This document shows, in pieces, positions 6,363 to 7,006 of a DNA stretch of 7,006 nt. A program made the translations under genes and the position numbers. This DNA is from CAYJIX01 sp964370375 (GTDB lineage Bacteria > Desulfobacterota > Desulfovibrionia > Desulfovibrionales > Desulfovibrionaceae). Positions within the stretch are counted from its first letter, which is position 1. Every line of letters starts with the position of its first letter. The stretch covers positions 1 to 7,006 of the forward strand of contig CAYJIX010000090.1 in NCBI GenBank assembly GCA_964370375.1, written 5' to 3'. A model generated the notes under the pieces. The model saw nothing but the letters and a program-made list of their open reading frames with translations, did no database searches and was not told the DNA's origin.

Positions 6363-7006
6363 TCAGGATCTTTTAAGGTATCCTCGTGGTGCCACGGAAA
6401 GAAGCAGCTTTGCATCCATCGTTTCATCAATAGAAAATTCAGGATGTTCTTGCAAATAGGCATCCACCGCTGTCATGGGGTTGTCTCCTTTTCCCCATGG
6501 TCTGTCAGGATAGGCGTCTTCGGGCATATATTCGACAACAGTATCAAAAACCACACAATAAGAATGCTTACTTACGAGCGGAGCATAGGCCTGTAATTCA
6601 GCCAGCACATGGTCATGGGTATGATTAGAATCTAAAAGCACCATTATATTGTTATATTTTTTTGCAAAATCATGCACGTTACCAACCATTTTAGCATCAA
6701 TGCTTGACCCTTCAAACATGGTGATGCGCCCCCGTTGGTACATGGAGTGCTCTTCAATGGCACTGCGATTGTGTGCACGAATGTCTATATCAATGCCAAG
6801 CACATGCCCTTTTTCTTGCCCTGTGCACAAGGCGTTCAATTCCAGTAATGAGGCATAAAGAATAAGTGAGCCGCCATGGGCGATACCTGTTTCAATGATA
6901 AGATCCGGCTGAACTTGAAAAATAAGCTCTTGCATGGCAACAATATCCTGCGGATACTGAATAATGGGTCGCCCAAGCCATGAAAAATTATAGGAATATT
7001 TGTTTA
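6363..7006 (-). CDS. CmcI / cephalosporin-hydroxylase-family protein, N-terminus outside window
   Basis: The frame stays open to the window edge, so 213 residues are visible and the true start lies beyond 7006. The Met at 6935 is internal: the 23 codons before it read on into SWLGRPIIQYPQDIVA, a conserved stretch of this family. Next come PDLIIETGIAHGGS (the S-adenosylmethionine-binding G-rich loop), GIDIDIRAHN, EGSSID, LLDSNHTHDHVLAEL and VVFDTVVE, which match the CmcI family (Pfam CmcI, Rossmann methyltransferase fold) in order. CmcI itself works in cephamycin C synthesis, but most family members sit in glycan loci and probably methylate a sugar, like rhamnosyl O-methyltransferases. Its place directly before a glycosyltransferase favours that role. 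Family members run to about 240 residues, so only a few dozen should be missing. Substrate and metal use are inferred. Confidence 0.85.
   Translation of the reverse strand, partial: NKYSYNFSWLGRPIIQYPQDIVAMQELIFQVQPDLIIETGIAHGGSLILYASLLELNALCTGQEKGHVLGIDIDIRAHNRSAIEEHSMYQRGRITMFEGSSIDAKMVGNVHDFAKKYNNIMVLLDSNHTHDHVLAELQAYAPLVSKHSYCVVFDTVVEYMPEDAYPDRPWGKGDNPMTAVDAYLQEHPEFSIDETMDAKLLLSVAPRGYLKRS

Overview
The window comes from a Gram-negative bacterium: it encodes a classical (type Va) autotransporter whose C-terminal barrel ends in phenylalanine, and such a protein needs an outer membrane. Base composition looks moderate (mid-40s % GC by eye). An HD-GYP phosphodiesterase, a CgeB-like glycosyltransferase and a CmcI-family protein together would fit a motile proteobacterium. 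A Desulfovibrionaceae-like host is possible, but nothing here proves the taxon.

Layout. Positions 1-385 hold no convincing gene. They contain a very stable 25-bp hairpin (76-132), a small hairpin with a T-run (153-182), about 150 bp of strongly AT-rich DNA, and a likely promoter and ribosome binding site for the gene that follows. Positions 386-3472 (+) encode a 1028-residue autotransporter: signal peptide, a repetitive Thr/Ala/Asp-rich passenger predicted to form a beta-helix, a helical linker and a 12-stranded-type beta-barrel. A perfect 18-bp hairpin flanked by A and T runs (3497-3542) separates it from the convergent minus-strand genes and can stop transcription both ways. Just beyond it, a short + strand stretch reads like the C-terminal part of a GNAT acetyltransferase and may be a gene relic.

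The minus strand, in transcription order, carries: a CmcI/cephalosporin-hydroxylase-family protein (N-terminus cut off by the window edge), then 21 bp later a CgeB-like glycosyltransferase, then after a 203-bp gap a tandem HD / HD-GYP protein. The first two form a likely operon for glycan or small-molecule decoration, for example of flagellin or surface polysaccharide. The HD-GYP protein is predicted to break down cyclic di-GMP and may be transcribed from its own promoter or by read-through.

I did not find a mobile element, CRISPR array, RNA gene or defence system. No clearly new multi-gene system is visible. The points most worth a second look are the strand-asymmetric hairpin, the repetitive autotransporter passenger, the possible GNAT relic and the double-HD architecture.
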